Source: UMGS1251 sp036666555
GTDB lineage: Bacteria > Bacillota > Clostridia > Lachnospirales > Lachnospiraceae
Direction of reading: 5' to 3'
DNA: 64,000 nt
Assembly (NCBI GenBank): GCA_036666555.1
Contig: JAVWVS010000007.1
Location: forward strand, 1-64,000
The position numbers and the translations under genes are program-made. Below are positions 32,947 to 41,856 of the stretch, piece by piece. Position 1 is the first letter of the stretch. Every line of letters starts with the position of its first letter. Below the pieces are notes generated by a model. It was not told the DNA's origin. It did not search any database and was given only the letters and a program-made list of their open reading frames with translations.

Positions 32947-33891
32947 ATGTTTCACATTTATAAAACAGATAATGGAATTCTTTCCGAGCAAGAAGAACTA
33001 GAAGAAGGTGTATGGATTAACCTGACAGCACCGACTACAGAAGAAAGTATGAGAATTGTGGATCACTACGGAGTGGATCTCGTAGATGTACGGGCGGCTT
33101 TGGATGATGAGGAAAGTTCGCGTTTGGATTTGGAAAATGGATACACTTTAATTCTGGTGGATATTCCTTTCGAAGAAATGCGTAACGATCGAAATGCTTA
33201 TACCACCATCCCTCTTGGAATTATTCTTGTAAAAGATGCAATTATTACCGTTTGTTCAGAAGAAACAATTGTATTGAGCAAATTCTTGAACAATCGAGCA
33301 AGAGGATTTAGCACGAAAAAACGAATGCGCTTTATCTATCAGATTTTATTCCGAGCATCCAGTGTATATCAGACTTATCTGCGTATCATAGACAGAAGAC
33401 GCAGCCAGATTGAAAATAGCGTGGGAAAGAAGACAACGGAAGATACAGATTTAATTGATTTACACGAATTGGAATCAAACTTAGTTTATTTTGCTACGTC
33501 TTTAAGTGCGAACAAAGTCGTGTTGGAGCGTTTGACGAAATATGAGCGAATCCAACAATATCCGGAAGATAAAGAATTGTTGGATGATGTTATTGTAGAG
33601 AATCGACAAGCCATCGAAATGACTAACATTTATCGAGATATTATTCATGGGACCAGAGATTTGTTATCAACAATGATTAATAACCGGTTGAATAATATGA
33701 TGAAATTTTTAACATCCATTACTCTTGTTATGGCAATTCCAACGATTATATCAGGAATTTATGGAATGAATGTAAGCTCGAAATGGATGCCATTATCGGA
33801 TACTCCTTATGGTTTTGCTATTATTTGTGTGATTACAGCCATTGTGTGTATCATTGCTTTGTTTATGTTGAAACGAAGAAAGATGCTGTGA
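32947..33891 (+). CDS. CorA-type divalent metal transporter
   Basis: This 314-residue protein has a large cytoplasmic amino-terminal domain, a long stalk helix and two C-terminal membrane helices with the gate motif GMNV in SGIYGMNVSSKW. The basic end KRRKML is typical. I prefer the start ATG 32947, because GGGGAG lies 8 bases upstream. The in-frame ATG at 32938 is too close to it. It imports Mg2+ or a related cation. A strong terminator follows. Confidence 0.88.
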   Translation: MFHIYKTDNGILSEQEELEEGVWINLTAPTTEESMRIVDHYGVDLVDVRAALDDEESSRLDLENGYTLILVDIPFEEMRNDRNAYTTIPLGIILVKDAIITVCSEETIVLSKFLNNRARGFSTKKRMRFIYQILFRASSVYQTYLRIIDRRRSQIENSVGKKTTEDTDLIDLHELESNLVYFATSLSANKVVLERLTKYERIQQYPEDKELLDDVIVENRQAIEMTNIYRDIIHGTRDLLSTMINNRLNNMMKFLTSITLVMAIPTIISGIYGMNVSSKWMPLSDTPYGFAIICVITAIVCIIALFMLKRRKML

Positions 33892-33901
33892 TAAGGACAA
33901 T

Positions 33902-33943
33902 AAAAAAGAACGGTAGGACATTCGTCCTTGCCGTTCTTTTTTA
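33902..33943 (+). terminator. Terminator of the CorA-type gene
   Basis: AAAGAACGG and CCGTTCTTT arms enclose an inner AGGAC/GTCCT pair, with an A run before and a T run after. It can also serve the convergent CarD gene. Confidence 0.85.
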
Positions 33944-33960
33944 TTATAAATCAGCAGAAA

Positions 33961-34479
33961 TTAACAATGCACTGCTAGCTGCATGCCGCTTAGATTTGCT
34001 AATACTTGCTCCTCTATGGTTTCTCTTTCTGCTTTTAAAACAATAGCAAGTTCATTAAAGAGCAAATGCTGAAGTGAAAGCAAAAGCCGGTTATCGGTAT
34101 CGGCAAATTTTTTATTAATGACGTCTGCATTTAATTTGCGAAGCAGAAGTACTTTTAGAATTTTTGAAAGCTCGGAAGCATTACTTTGCTTCATCATGAG
34201 GTCAAATTCTTTGTCCCGGAGTTTTTTGTTGTCATTCCACGGTATTACGTCAGGGGAAGAAAAATAATCAATAATTTCTTCAGCTTCTTCCGGTGAGATG
34301 ATTGCACGCATGAAAATCTTTTGATTGTCAATGGGAATCATAATTTTTGCATCTTTGTCCGTCACAGGATGGAAGACATAATATGTGCGCTTTGTATGAT
34401 TTATGCTGCGATCGCATATATCATCAATACGGCAAACTCCACGGGATGAATAGATAAAATAGTCGTTCGTTTTGAACAT
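33961..34479 (-). CDS. CarD-family transcriptional regulator
   Basis: This 172-residue protein has an amino-terminal CarD/CdnL RNA-polymerase-binding domain (MFKTNDYFIYSSRGVCRIDD, then YYVFHPVTDKDAKIMIPID) and a helical C-terminal domain that usually contacts promoter DNA. CarD proteins stabilise open promoter complexes. The start ATG 34479 follows AGGAGAGG. The gene is divergent from the MarR-YoaK operon. Confidence 0.88.
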   Translation of the reverse strand: MFKTNDYFIYSSRGVCRIDDICDRSINHTKRTYYVFHPVTDKDAKIMIPIDNQKIFMRAIISPEEAEEIIDYFSSPDVIPWNDNKKLRDKEFDLMMKQSNASELSKILKVLLLRKLNADVINKKFADTDNRLLLSLQHLLFNELAIVLKAERETIEEQVLANLSGMQLAVHC

Positions 34480-34548
34480 ATAAACCTCTCCTTAATTCTA
34501 AGATGCAACAAAGTTAACAAATTTAGTATAACACTTTTAATGGAAATA

Positions 34549-34601
34549 GTCAACCTGGTTGACAATTTCTGGTTGACAATGGATATCGGTCATACTATAA
34601 T
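34549..34601 (+). promoter_or_regulatory. MarR-controlled promoter with tandem operators
   Basis: TTGACA (34573-34578), 17 bases, TATAAT (34596-34601) is a consensus sigma-A promoter. CTGGTTGACAAT occurs twice (34555-34566 and 34569-34580); the second copy covers the -35. GTCAAC and GTTGAC also form an inverted repeat at 34549-34563. Binding of MarR here would block transcription. Confidence 0.75.
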
Positions 34602-34635
34602 ACAGGAGAAAAAGGGATAAAGGAGATTAAATACA

Positions 34636-35061
34636 TTGGGGACAGAAATGAATTTGATTGGTCTTTTAACAGAACGGCAGTTGGAAATTAGGCAGACTTG
34701 CCAAAAAATGTGGAACAGCCATTACGATGTTTATATCGCAGATTCTGAATGGGCAGCTTTGCGGGCTGCTTCTGCAGAAGCATTGACGATTTCGGAGATG
34801 GCAAAGCGATTGGGGATTTCACGGCAGGCAGTGCATAAGATTGTAAAGAGCATGGAACTTAAAGAACTTGTAAAGGTCTATGAAACACCGGAGTATAAAA
34901 ACAGAAAATATATTGTGATTACGGAAAAAGGAAAAGACTATGATATGGTATATCAAAAGGTAAAAGAAGAATTGCTAGAAAAGATAGAACGAACAATGGG
35001 CTCAGATAATTCATGTCAGTTAAAAAAATTGCTGTCCATAGATTGGGGGATAGGTGCATAG
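34636..35061 (+). CDS. MarR-like winged-helix regulator
   Basis: This 141-residue protein starts at TTG 34636 behind AAAGGAG; a later ATG at 34648 is too far from that site. The winged helix is LTISEMAKRLGISRQAVHKIVKSME with the wing KNRKYIVITEKGKDY. It ends directly before the YoaK start, so both are one operon. It probably represses its own promoter. The ligand is unknown. Confidence 0.82.
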   Translation: MGTEMNLIGLLTERQLEIRQTCQKMWNSHYDVYIADSEWAALRAASAEALTISEMAKRLGISRQAVHKIVKSMELKELVKVYETPEYKNRKYIVITEKGKDYDMVYQKVKEELLEKIERTMGSDNSCQLKKLLSIDWGIGA

Positions 35062-35742
35062 ATGAAGGTGAAAAGTAAATTGGTCATGCAGGCACCAGTA
35101 CATGAGACATTTACAGTAGGAGCACTGCTGGCAATTGTGGGTGGGTTCCTAGATGCTTATACATACTTATTATGTGGTGGGGTATTTGCCAATGCCCAGA
35201 CTGGAAATATAGTACTGTTATCTGTTTCTGCAGCACAGGGCGAATTGCACAGAGCTTTATATTATATAGCACCCATTTTGGCATTTGTAGCAGGTGTATT
35301 TATAACAGAATGGGTCAAGAAAAAACTAACACAAGCAGGGATGGATATCTGGGAACATTTTGTGCTTCTCATAGAGTTTGTGTTACTTTTGGTTATTGGG
35401 TTTGTGCCAAGAAGTGCACCAGATGGAATTATTAATGTGATGATTTCTTTTATTTGCTCTATGCAAGTGAACAGTTTTCGGAAAATTCATGCCATCACCT
35501 ATGCTTCTACCATGTGCACCGGTAACCTACGTTCCGGTACGGAGAATTTGTTTCGCTATTTGGAAGAAGGCAACAAGCGAGCAGGAAAAAATGCCATTCA
35601 TTACTTTGGAATCATTGCATTTTTTATTATAGGTGCAGTGGCTGGTACTGTTTTATCTCATGAATGGGGTGTGAAAAGTGTTTGGGTCTGCTGCGGGATT
35701 TTAGCGGTCACATTTTTAAAAATCGCCAATAAGGCGCAGTGA
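35062..35742 (+). CDS. YoaK-family (DUF1275) membrane protein
   Basis: This 226-residue protein has six predicted membrane helices. GGFLDAYTYLLCGGVFANAQTGNIVLL near residue 30 and MQVNSFRKIHAITYASTMCTGNLRSG near residue 130 are the DUF1275 signatures. The start ATG 35062 follows the MarR stop codon with no gap. The family is thought to be a transporter but no substrate is proven. Regulation by the adjacent MarR protein suggests a response to a toxic or signalling compound. Confidence 0.85.
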   Translation: MKVKSKLVMQAPVHETFTVGALLAIVGGFLDAYTYLLCGGVFANAQTGNIVLLSVSAAQGELHRALYYIAPILAFVAGVFITEWVKKKLTQAGMDIWEHFVLLIEFVLLLVIGFVPRSAPDGIINVMISFICSMQVNSFRKIHAITYASTMCTGNLRSGTENLFRYLEEGNKRAGKNAIHYFGIIAFFIIGAVAGTVLSHEWGVKSVWVCCGILAVTFLKIANKAQ

Positions 35743-35800
35743 CACATAATTGATATGGTATACTAAAATAAAAATGGACAGAAAGGATAAGGGATAAGGG

Positions 35801-36769
35801 ATGAGGATAGGAATATTAGGAGCAGGAAATATTGCAAGAAAAATGGCATTTACAGTGAGCCAAATGGAGGATGCAACTTGTTATGGGGTAGCGGCAAGAG
35901 ATTGTGAACGTGCAGAAAAATTTGCAAAGGAGTATGGGTTTCAAAAAGCCTATGGCTCCTACGAAGAACTGGTAGAAGATCCAGAGGTAGAGTTGATATA
36001 TATAGCAACACCACATTCCCATCATTATGAACATGCAAAATTATGTCTCCAGCATGGGAAACCGGTACTTTGTGAAAAAGCGTTTATGGCCAACGCAAAA
36101 CAAGCGGAGGAAATACTTTCACTTTCAGAAGAGAAAAAAGTATTTATTACCGAGGCAATTTGGACAAGATATATGCCCTCCCGAAAGATGATAGATGCGG
36201 TAATCGCAAGTGGGGAGATAGGAGAAATCACTTCCGTAACAGCGAATTTGGGGTATGATATTAAGGATGTTAAAAGGATACAAGATCCCTCGTTAGCGGG
36301 AGGAGCACTTTTGGACGTGGGCATTTATCCGCTGACGTTTGTGAGTATGATATTGGGTGATGAGATAGAGGAGATGACGTCTACTTGCACCAAAACAGAC
36401 ACGGGGATGGATGAACAAAATGCGATTATATTAAAGTATCCGGGTAAGAAAATGGCTATGGTACACAGCGGGATGTTGGCTGGTACCGAGCAGTACGGAA
36501 TTGTTTATGGTACAAAGGGATATTTGATTGCAGAGAATATTAACAACGTAAATCGTATTAAAATATATACGCCAAATCGGGAACTCAAAAAGGAGCTAGT
36601 GGTTCCGGAGCAAATTACCGGTTTTGAAGATGAAGTTAGAGCTTCGATGAAGGCCATTCGAGAAGGACAAATTCAATGCCCACAGATGCCCCATAAAGAA
36701 ATTTTGACCATGATGAAGTTGATGGATGCTTTAAGGGCACAATGGGGCGTGAAATATCCATTCGAATAA
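35801..36769 (+). CDS. Gfo/Idh/MocA-family oxidoreductase
   Basis: This 322-residue NAD(P)-dependent sugar or polyol dehydrogenase has the amino-terminal Rossmann motif GILGAGNIARKMA, then VELIYIATPHSHHYEHAKLCLQHGKPVLCEKAF, where the EK lysine is catalytic. The substrate domain begins at EAIWTRYMPS, a dimeric dihydrodiol/xylose dehydrogenase-like feature. It has no gene partner; the next gene is convergent and ends only 7 bases away. The substrate is unknown. Confidence 0.88.
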   Translation: MRIGILGAGNIARKMAFTVSQMEDATCYGVAARDCERAEKFAKEYGFQKAYGSYEELVEDPEVELIYIATPHSHHYEHAKLCLQHGKPVLCEKAFMANAKQAEEILSLSEEKKVFITEAIWTRYMPSRKMIDAVIASGEIGEITSVTANLGYDIKDVKRIQDPSLAGGALLDVGIYPLTFVSMILGDEIEEMTSTCTKTDTGMDEQNAIILKYPGKKMAMVHSGMLAGTEQYGIVYGTKGYLIAENINNVNRIKIYTPNRELKKELVVPEQITGFEDEVRASMKAIREGQIQCPQMPHKEILTMMKLMDALRAQWGVKYPFE

Positions 36770-36776
36770 GAGAAAT

Positions 36777-37481
36777 CTAGGATGCCCGGCATTTTAAAAG
36801 GAATGAAAGAAAGATATCTTTCATTTGCGGAGTCGTTTGATACATACATTCCGGATGCCATTGTACGCCTAAGACAAAAGAATGATTGGGCATTTCCAAA
36901 GCTTCAATGGTGTCGTCGGAGGTCTTGCCGGTGATGATAAGACCGTCCCCTACCTTCGCAACGGCTTGGTGGTGAAAACTGTTGGTATAGGCAAAATCAC
37001 CGATGATATGTTGCAGGCGGCTACCGGAAGTGGCACAGACTTTATGACTGACATCTCTTCGGGAAAGAGATGCCTGCATATGGTTGATATTGTTACCGGG
37101 TTGGTTTTCTATGTCCTGGTACAAAGTGCCACCGCAAGCGACATTTAATACTTGCAATCCCCGACAGATGGCCAGTACCGGCTTGTTGACTTGGAGCACC
37201 TGTTTCATAAGGCGAATCTGAAAAACATCCAAGGTGATGTTGGTTTCTAAAAGACCGGATTGCGGTTCTTCTTTAAAAAGAAGCGGTGTAATATCTCCAC
37301 CACCACAAAAAAGAAATCCATCACAAAGCTGGCTGTAAAGTCCCAGTGCTTCATTTGATTTTACAGCAGGGATAACAAGGGGAAGACCACCACAGCGTTT
37401 TATTGCTTGAATGTAGGCGTTGCTAACATATTGTTTGTGATCCATAAGTCCGCAGACAATAATACCAATGATTGGTTTCAT
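36777..37481 (-). CDS. Gamma-glutamyl-GABA-hydrolase-like class I amidotransferase
   Basis: The start is ATG 37481 behind AAGGAGGC; the longer frame adds eight unlikely residues. The 234-residue peptidase C26 domain has GGGDITPLLF, the nucleophile elbow AICRGLQVLNV (Cys) and the His-Glu pair in GVQWHPECM. Members such as PuuD cut gamma-glutamyl-GABA, while others act on other gamma-glutamyl amides. With no puuABC genes nearby the substrate is open. Confidence 0.85.
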   Translation of the reverse strand: MKPIIGIIVCGLMDHKQYVSNAYIQAIKRCGGLPLVIPAVKSNEALGLYSQLCDGFLFCGGGDITPLLFKEEPQSGLLETNITLDVFQIRLMKQVLQVNKPVLAICRGLQVLNVACGGTLYQDIENQPGNNINHMQASLSRRDVSHKVCATSGSRLQHIIGDFAYTNSFHHQAVAKVGDGLIITGKTSDDTIEALEMPNHSFVLGVQWHPECMYQTTPQMKDIFLSFLLKCRAS

Positions 37482-37542
37482 AAAAGCCTCCTTTAGAAAT
37501 AGCATAGACGAAATATAATATAATATGCAAACGGAAGCAAAA

Positions 37543-37586
37543 AAAGAATCTCCTATCGTTTTTATGTAAACGGTAGGAGATTCTTT
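37543..37586 (-). terminator. Terminator of argG
   Basis: The arms 37543-37561 and 37568-37586 are 19 bases each with one mismatch and a 6-base loop. The A run on the left is the T run of the argG transcript. Confidence 0.85.
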
Positions 37587-37594
37587 GGATAATT

Positions 37595-38821
37595 CTATTG
37601 ATTCTTTTGGAGTTCGGCCATTTTCATTGCGCGTACTTTTAAAGGAAGTCCGAACAAATTGATAAATCCTTCGGCATCATGATGGTCATACAATTCACCG
37701 GTGGTAAAACTTGCCAGAGATTCACTATATAAAGAATAAGGGGAAGTGGTTCCCGCTTTGATGATATTGCCCTTGTAAAGTTTAAATTTTACTTCTCCGG
37801 TGACACACTCTTGCGTTTTTTCAATGAAAGCTTGTACGGCTTCTCGGAGAGGTGTAAACCATTTTCCTTCATATACAATTTGAGATAATTTGTTTCCCAT
37901 GTCTTTTTTCACTTCATAAGTAGCACGGTCTAGTACCAATTCTTCCAATTGCTGGTGTGCTTCCATCAAAATCGTACCGCCTGGCGTTTCATAAACACCA
38001 CGGGACTTCATTCCTACCACACGGTTCTCTACGATATCTACAATTCCTACCCCATGCTTTCCACCAAGCACATTTAATTTGGTGATAATTTCAGATACTT
38101 TGAGTGATTCTCCATTCAAAGTCTTCGGGACACCTTGCTCAAAGGACATAGTGACATATTCCCCTTGATCAGGTGCTTTTTCGGGAGACACTCCCAGCAC
38201 CAGAAGATGGTCATAATTAGGTTCTACGGAAGGGTCTTCTAATTCTAAGCCTTCATGGCTGATATGCCATAAGTTGCGGTCACGGCTATAACTGGAACTG
38301 GCATCAAATGGCAAATCAATGCCATGTGCTTTGCAATATTCGATTTCATCTTCACGGGACTGCATGGTCCATACATCGGTCATTCTCCAAGGTGCAATAA
38401 TTTTCAAATCCGGAGCCAATGCTTTGATACCAAGTTCGAAACGAATCTGGTCATTTCCTTTTCCGGTTGCACCGTGGCAGATTGCGGTGGCATTTTCTTT
38501 TCTGGCAATTTCCACTAATTTTTTTGCGATTCCGGGACGCGCCATGGAAGTTCCTAATAAATACTTGTTTTCATAAATGGCATTGGCTTGTACACAAGGA
38601 ACGATATAATCATCACAGAATTCGTCAATAATATTTTCGATGTATAATTTTGAAGCGCCCGATAATTGAGCTCTTTCTTCCAATCCGTCTAATTCTTCTC
38701 CTTGTCCACAGTCGATGCAGCAGCAGATCACTTCATAATCAAAATTTTCCTTTAACCAAGGGATAATTGCGGTGGTATCTAATCCACCGGAATATGCTAA
38801 TATCACTTTCTCTTTGCTCAT
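37595..38821 (-). CDS. argG: Argininosuccinate synthase
   Basis: This enzyme joins citrulline and aspartate with ATP. It is 408 residues long, starting at ATG 38821 behind AGGAGG. AYSGGLDTTAI is the PP-loop for ATP. CHGATGKGNDQIRFE and SSYSRDRNLWHISHEG bind the substrates. It is divergent from the argC operon and shares a 239-base intergenic region with ArgR-box-like repeats. No argH or argF is adjacent. Confidence 0.97.
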   Translation of the reverse strand: MSKEKVILAYSGGLDTTAIIPWLKENFDYEVICCCIDCGQGEELDGLEERAQLSGASKLYIENIIDEFCDDYIVPCVQANAIYENKYLLGTSMARPGIAKKLVEIARKENATAICHGATGKGNDQIRFELGIKALAPDLKIIAPWRMTDVWTMQSREDEIEYCKAHGIDLPFDASSSYSRDRNLWHISHEGLELEDPSVEPNYDHLLVLGVSPEKAPDQGEYVTMSFEQGVPKTLNGESLKVSEIITKLNVLGGKHGVGIVDIVENRVVGMKSRGVYETPGGTILMEAHQQLEELVLDRATYEVKKDMGNKLSQIVYEGKWFTPLREAVQAFIEKTQECVTGEVKFKLYKGNIIKAGTTSPYSLYSESLASFTTGELYDHHDAEGFINLFGLPLKVRAMKMAELQKNQ

Positions 38822-38874
38822 GTAATATGCCTCCTAAATTTTATTTTTTTTCAACAATAAAATGACTATACACC

Positions 38875-39020
38875 ATTATACATAAATATGCAATAGAAAA
38901 AGTGAGATTAGTTTAAAAAGTGCATAATATAGTAGAAAATAGAATAAAATAAGAAATAAACGAATAAATATTAAAAAAGAGCTTGCATAATATACACTAA
39001 AGATGTATAATTATGCAAAT
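38875..39020. promoter_or_regulatory. Cluster of ArgR-box-like operators
   Basis: Four copies of a TGCATAATATA-like motif occur in either orientation: 38875-38894, 38921-38931, 38984-38994 and 39004-39020. The last two face each other with a 7-base gap. They lie on both sides of the argG/argC intergenic region and fit control by an arginine repressor. No regulator gene is in the window. Confidence 0.65.
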
Positions 39021-39060
39021 GTTTCCGTTTAATACGAGGATAAAAGAAAGGAATAAAAAG

Positions 39061-40101
39061 ATGATTAAAGTGGGAATTATAGGTTCCACCGGGTATGCCG
39101 GAGGAGAACTGGTACGCATTTTAACTACTCATAAAGAAGCACAAGTGAAGTGGTATGGTTCCAGAAGTTATATAGATAAAAAATATGCGCAGGTATATCA
39201 AAATATGTTTCAGATAGTAGATGCAGTTTGCATGGATGATAACATGGAAGAATTGGCAAAACAGGTAGATGTTATTTTTACGGCAACGCCACAGGGATTT
39301 TGTGCATCTTTGCTGAAGGAAGAAATATTGTCACAGACAAAGGTGATTGATTTAAGCGCAGATTTTCGTTTTCAAGATTTACAGACTTATGAAGCGTGGT
39401 ATGAAATGAAGCATCCAAGCCCTCAATTTATAAAGGAAGCAGTATATGGATGGTGCGAAGGCAACCGAGCCGCCATTCGGAAAGCAAGACTGGTTGCTAA
39501 CCCAGGATGCTATCCCACCTGCTCCATCTGCGCTATTTATCCCTTGGCGAAAGAAGGAATGATTGATATGAAAACCCTCATTATTGACGCCAAGTCGGGG
39601 ACTTCCGGAGCGGGAAGAGGAACGAAACTAGATAATTTATACTGTGAAGTAAATGAAAATATAAAGGCGTATGGCGTGACCACTCACCGGCATACTCCGG
39701 AAATTGAAGAGCAACTGGGATATGTGGCAAAGGAAGCCATTACCTTAAACTTTACGCCTCACTTGGTTCCTATGAACAGAGGCATTCTGGTGACTGCTTA
39801 TGCCGATTTGAAAAAAGAAGTCACCTATCAAGAAGTAAAAGCCATTTATGACACCTATTATCAAAAGGAAAAGTTTATTCGTGTATTAGAAGAAAACGTA
39901 TGTCCACAGACAAAATGGGTAGAGGGAAGCAATTATGTGGATGTGAATTTTAAAATTGATCAGCGAACGGGTAGAATCATTATGATGGGGGCACTGGACA
40001 ATTTAGTCAAAGGAGCGGCGGGACAGGCTGTGCAGAATATGAACCTGATGTTTGGCTGTAAGGAAAATGAAGGCCTGGAACTGGTTCCCATGTTCCCTTA
40101 A
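39061..40101 (+). CDS. argC: N-acetyl-gamma-glutamyl-phosphate reductase
   Basis: The start is ATG 39061 (MIKVGIIGSTGYAGGELVRIL) behind GAAAGGAA; the longer frame is not family-like. The NADP loop is GSTGYAGGEL and the catalytic Cys is in NPGCYPT. The closing motif VDNLVKGAAGQAVQNMN is seen here as LDNLVKGAAGQAVQNM. It is 346 residues long. It is the first gene of a five-gene operon making ornithine precursors. Confidence 0.97.
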   Translation: MIKVGIIGSTGYAGGELVRILTTHKEAQVKWYGSRSYIDKKYAQVYQNMFQIVDAVCMDDNMEELAKQVDVIFTATPQGFCASLLKEEILSQTKVIDLSADFRFQDLQTYEAWYEMKHPSPQFIKEAVYGWCEGNRAAIRKARLVANPGCYPTCSICAIYPLAKEGMIDMKTLIIDAKSGTSGAGRGTKLDNLYCEVNENIKAYGVTTHRHTPEIEEQLGYVAKEAITLNFTPHLVPMNRGILVTAYADLKKEVTYQEVKAIYDTYYQKEKFIRVLEENVCPQTKWVEGSNYVDVNFKIDQRTGRIIMMGALDNLVKGAAGQAVQNMNLMFGCKENEGLELVPMFP

Positions 40102-40137
40102 TAGAAATTCTGAGAAATGTTAGAAAGTGTGAAAAAG

Positions 40138-40584
40138 ATGATACGAACAATGAAAATAGAAGATTATGAGGAAGTATATCTACTATGGAAAAAGATTCAT
40201 GGGTTTGGACTGCGCAGTGTGGATGACTCACAAGAGGGGATTGCACGTTTTTTAAAACGAAACCCTATGACCAGTATTGTGGCAGTGAAGGATGAAAAAA
40301 TTGTGGGTAGCATTTTGTGTGGACACGATGGAAGAAGAGGATGCTTTTATCATGTTTGTGTGGAGGAAAACTATCGACAGCAGGGAATTGGAACGGATAT
40401 GGTCATCACTGCAATGGAAGCACTTCGAAAAGAACATATCAGCAAGGTGTCGCTGATTGCATTTGTGCAAAATGATGTGGGAAACAAGTTTTGGAATCAA
40501 ATTGGATGGACGCAAAGATTAGATTTGAATTATTACGAATTTACATTAAACAAAGAAAATATTACAGCCTTTAATCAAGCATAG
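40138..40584 (+). CDS. GNAT acetyltransferase within the arginine operon
   Basis: This 148-residue GNAT domain has the acetyl-CoA loop VEENYRQQGIGTDMV (Q/RxxGxG/A). Both ATG 40138 and an in-frame ATG at 40117 are possible; neither has a strong ribosome-binding site. It lies between argC (36 bases) and argJ (22 bases), so it is almost certainly transcribed with them. It may be a short N-acetylglutamate synthase. It resembles general GNATs and no amino-acid-binding ArgA domain is present, so other acetylation targets remain possible. Confidence 0.75.
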   Translation: MIRTMKIEDYEEVYLLWKKIHGFGLRSVDDSQEGIARFLKRNPMTSIVAVKDEKIVGSILCGHDGRRGCFYHVCVEENYRQQGIGTDMVITAMEALRKEHISKVSLIAFVQNDVGNKFWNQIGWTQRLDLNYYEFTLNKENITAFNQA

Positions 40585-40606
40585 GAGAACAGGGAGGACG
40601 AAAAAA

Positions 40607-41830
40607 ATGAAACAGATCATGGGCGGAGTAACCGCAGCAAAAGGATTTCAAGCAGCAGGAGTAGCAGCGGAAATTAAGTATCAAGGACGCAAAGATATGG
40701 CGGTGATTTATAGTACTGTTCCTTGTGTAGTGGCAGGAACATTTACTACCAACATAGTAAAAGCAGCACCGGTAAAATGGGATCAAGAAATTGTGAAACA
40801 TTCCAAGACTGCGCAAGTGATCATTGTGAATTCGGGTATTGCCAATGCTTGTACTGGTCAGGAAGGTTATGGGTATTGTGAGGAAACGGCTAAGGCAGCA
40901 GCACAAGCCATGCAAGTACATTGTGACGGGGTACTCATTGGATCCACGGGTGTCATAGGGAAACAACTTCCTATGGAGAAAGTTATCGCTGGAATTGCAA
41001 AACTGGCGGAAGAAAAGACGGATTCCGTGGAAGCGGGAACAAAAGCAGCACAAGCAATCATGACCACGGATACCTGCGAAAAACAACTGGCGGTATCCAT
41101 AGAGGTAGGTGGAAAAACAGTAACCATGGGTGGAATGGCAAAAGGTTCCGGCATGATTCACCCCAATATGTGCACCATGTTAAGTTTTTTGACTACAGAT
41201 GCAGTCATTGGAAAAGAGACACTACAAAAAGCATTGAGTGAAGATATCGGGGACACTTATAATATGATTTCAGTAGATGGAGATACCTCTACCAATGATA
41301 CGGTTTTACTATTGGCAAATGGGTTGGCTCAAAATGAGGAAATAAAATATGGAACCGAAGCATATAAGGAATTTGTGAAAGGGCTACATACTTTAAATGA
41401 ATATCTGGCAAAAAAAATTGCTGGGGATGGAGAAGGAGCCACTGCTTTATTTGAAGTGATCGTGGTGGGGGCAAGTAGCAAAGAACAGGCAAAAATATTG
41501 AGCAAGGCCATTGTGACATCCAACTTAACAAAAACGGCAATTGCCGGACATGATGCAAACTGGGGGAGAATTCTTTGTGCCATGGGATATTCTGGAGTCA
41601 CTTTTAATCCGGAAAATGTAGACTTGTTTTTTCAGAGCAATGCCGGCAAGATTCAGATTGTGAAGAACGGAACAGCGGTGGATTATAGCGAAAAAGAGGC
41701 GGCAAAGATTCTTTCGCAAAAGGAAGTGACAGCCATTGCTGACATCAAAGAAGGAACACACCAAGCAACGGCATGGGGGTGTGATTTGACCCACGGATAC
41801 ATTGATATTAATGCGGATTATCGAAGCTAA
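40607..41830 (+). CDS. argJ: Glutamate N-acetyltransferase / amino-acid acetyltransferase
   Basis: This enzyme recycles the acetyl group from N-acetylornithine to glutamate. The 407-residue precursor cleaves itself at GMIHPNMCTMLSF. The new amino-terminal Thr follows Cys here, where Ala is more common (ATM). The oxyanion-hole segment SGIANACTG and the tail GCDLTHGYIDINADYRS are typical. The start is ATG 40607 behind GGGAGG. Confidence 0.96.
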   Translation: MKQIMGGVTAAKGFQAAGVAAEIKYQGRKDMAVIYSTVPCVVAGTFTTNIVKAAPVKWDQEIVKHSKTAQVIIVNSGIANACTGQEGYGYCEETAKAAAQAMQVHCDGVLIGSTGVIGKQLPMEKVIAGIAKLAEEKTDSVEAGTKAAQAIMTTDTCEKQLAVSIEVGGKTVTMGGMAKGSGMIHPNMCTMLSFLTTDAVIGKETLQKALSEDIGDTYNMISVDGDTSTNDTVLLLANGLAQNEEIKYGTEAYKEFVKGLHTLNEYLAKKIAGDGEGATALFEVIVVGASSKEQAKILSKAIVTSNLTKTAIAGHDANWGRILCAMGYSGVTFNPENVDLFFQSNAGKIQIVKNGTAVDYSEKEAAKILSQKEVTAIADIKEGTHQATAWGCDLTHGYIDINADYRS

Positions 41831-41856
41831 AAACCAGACAAGAAAGTAGGCGGAAT

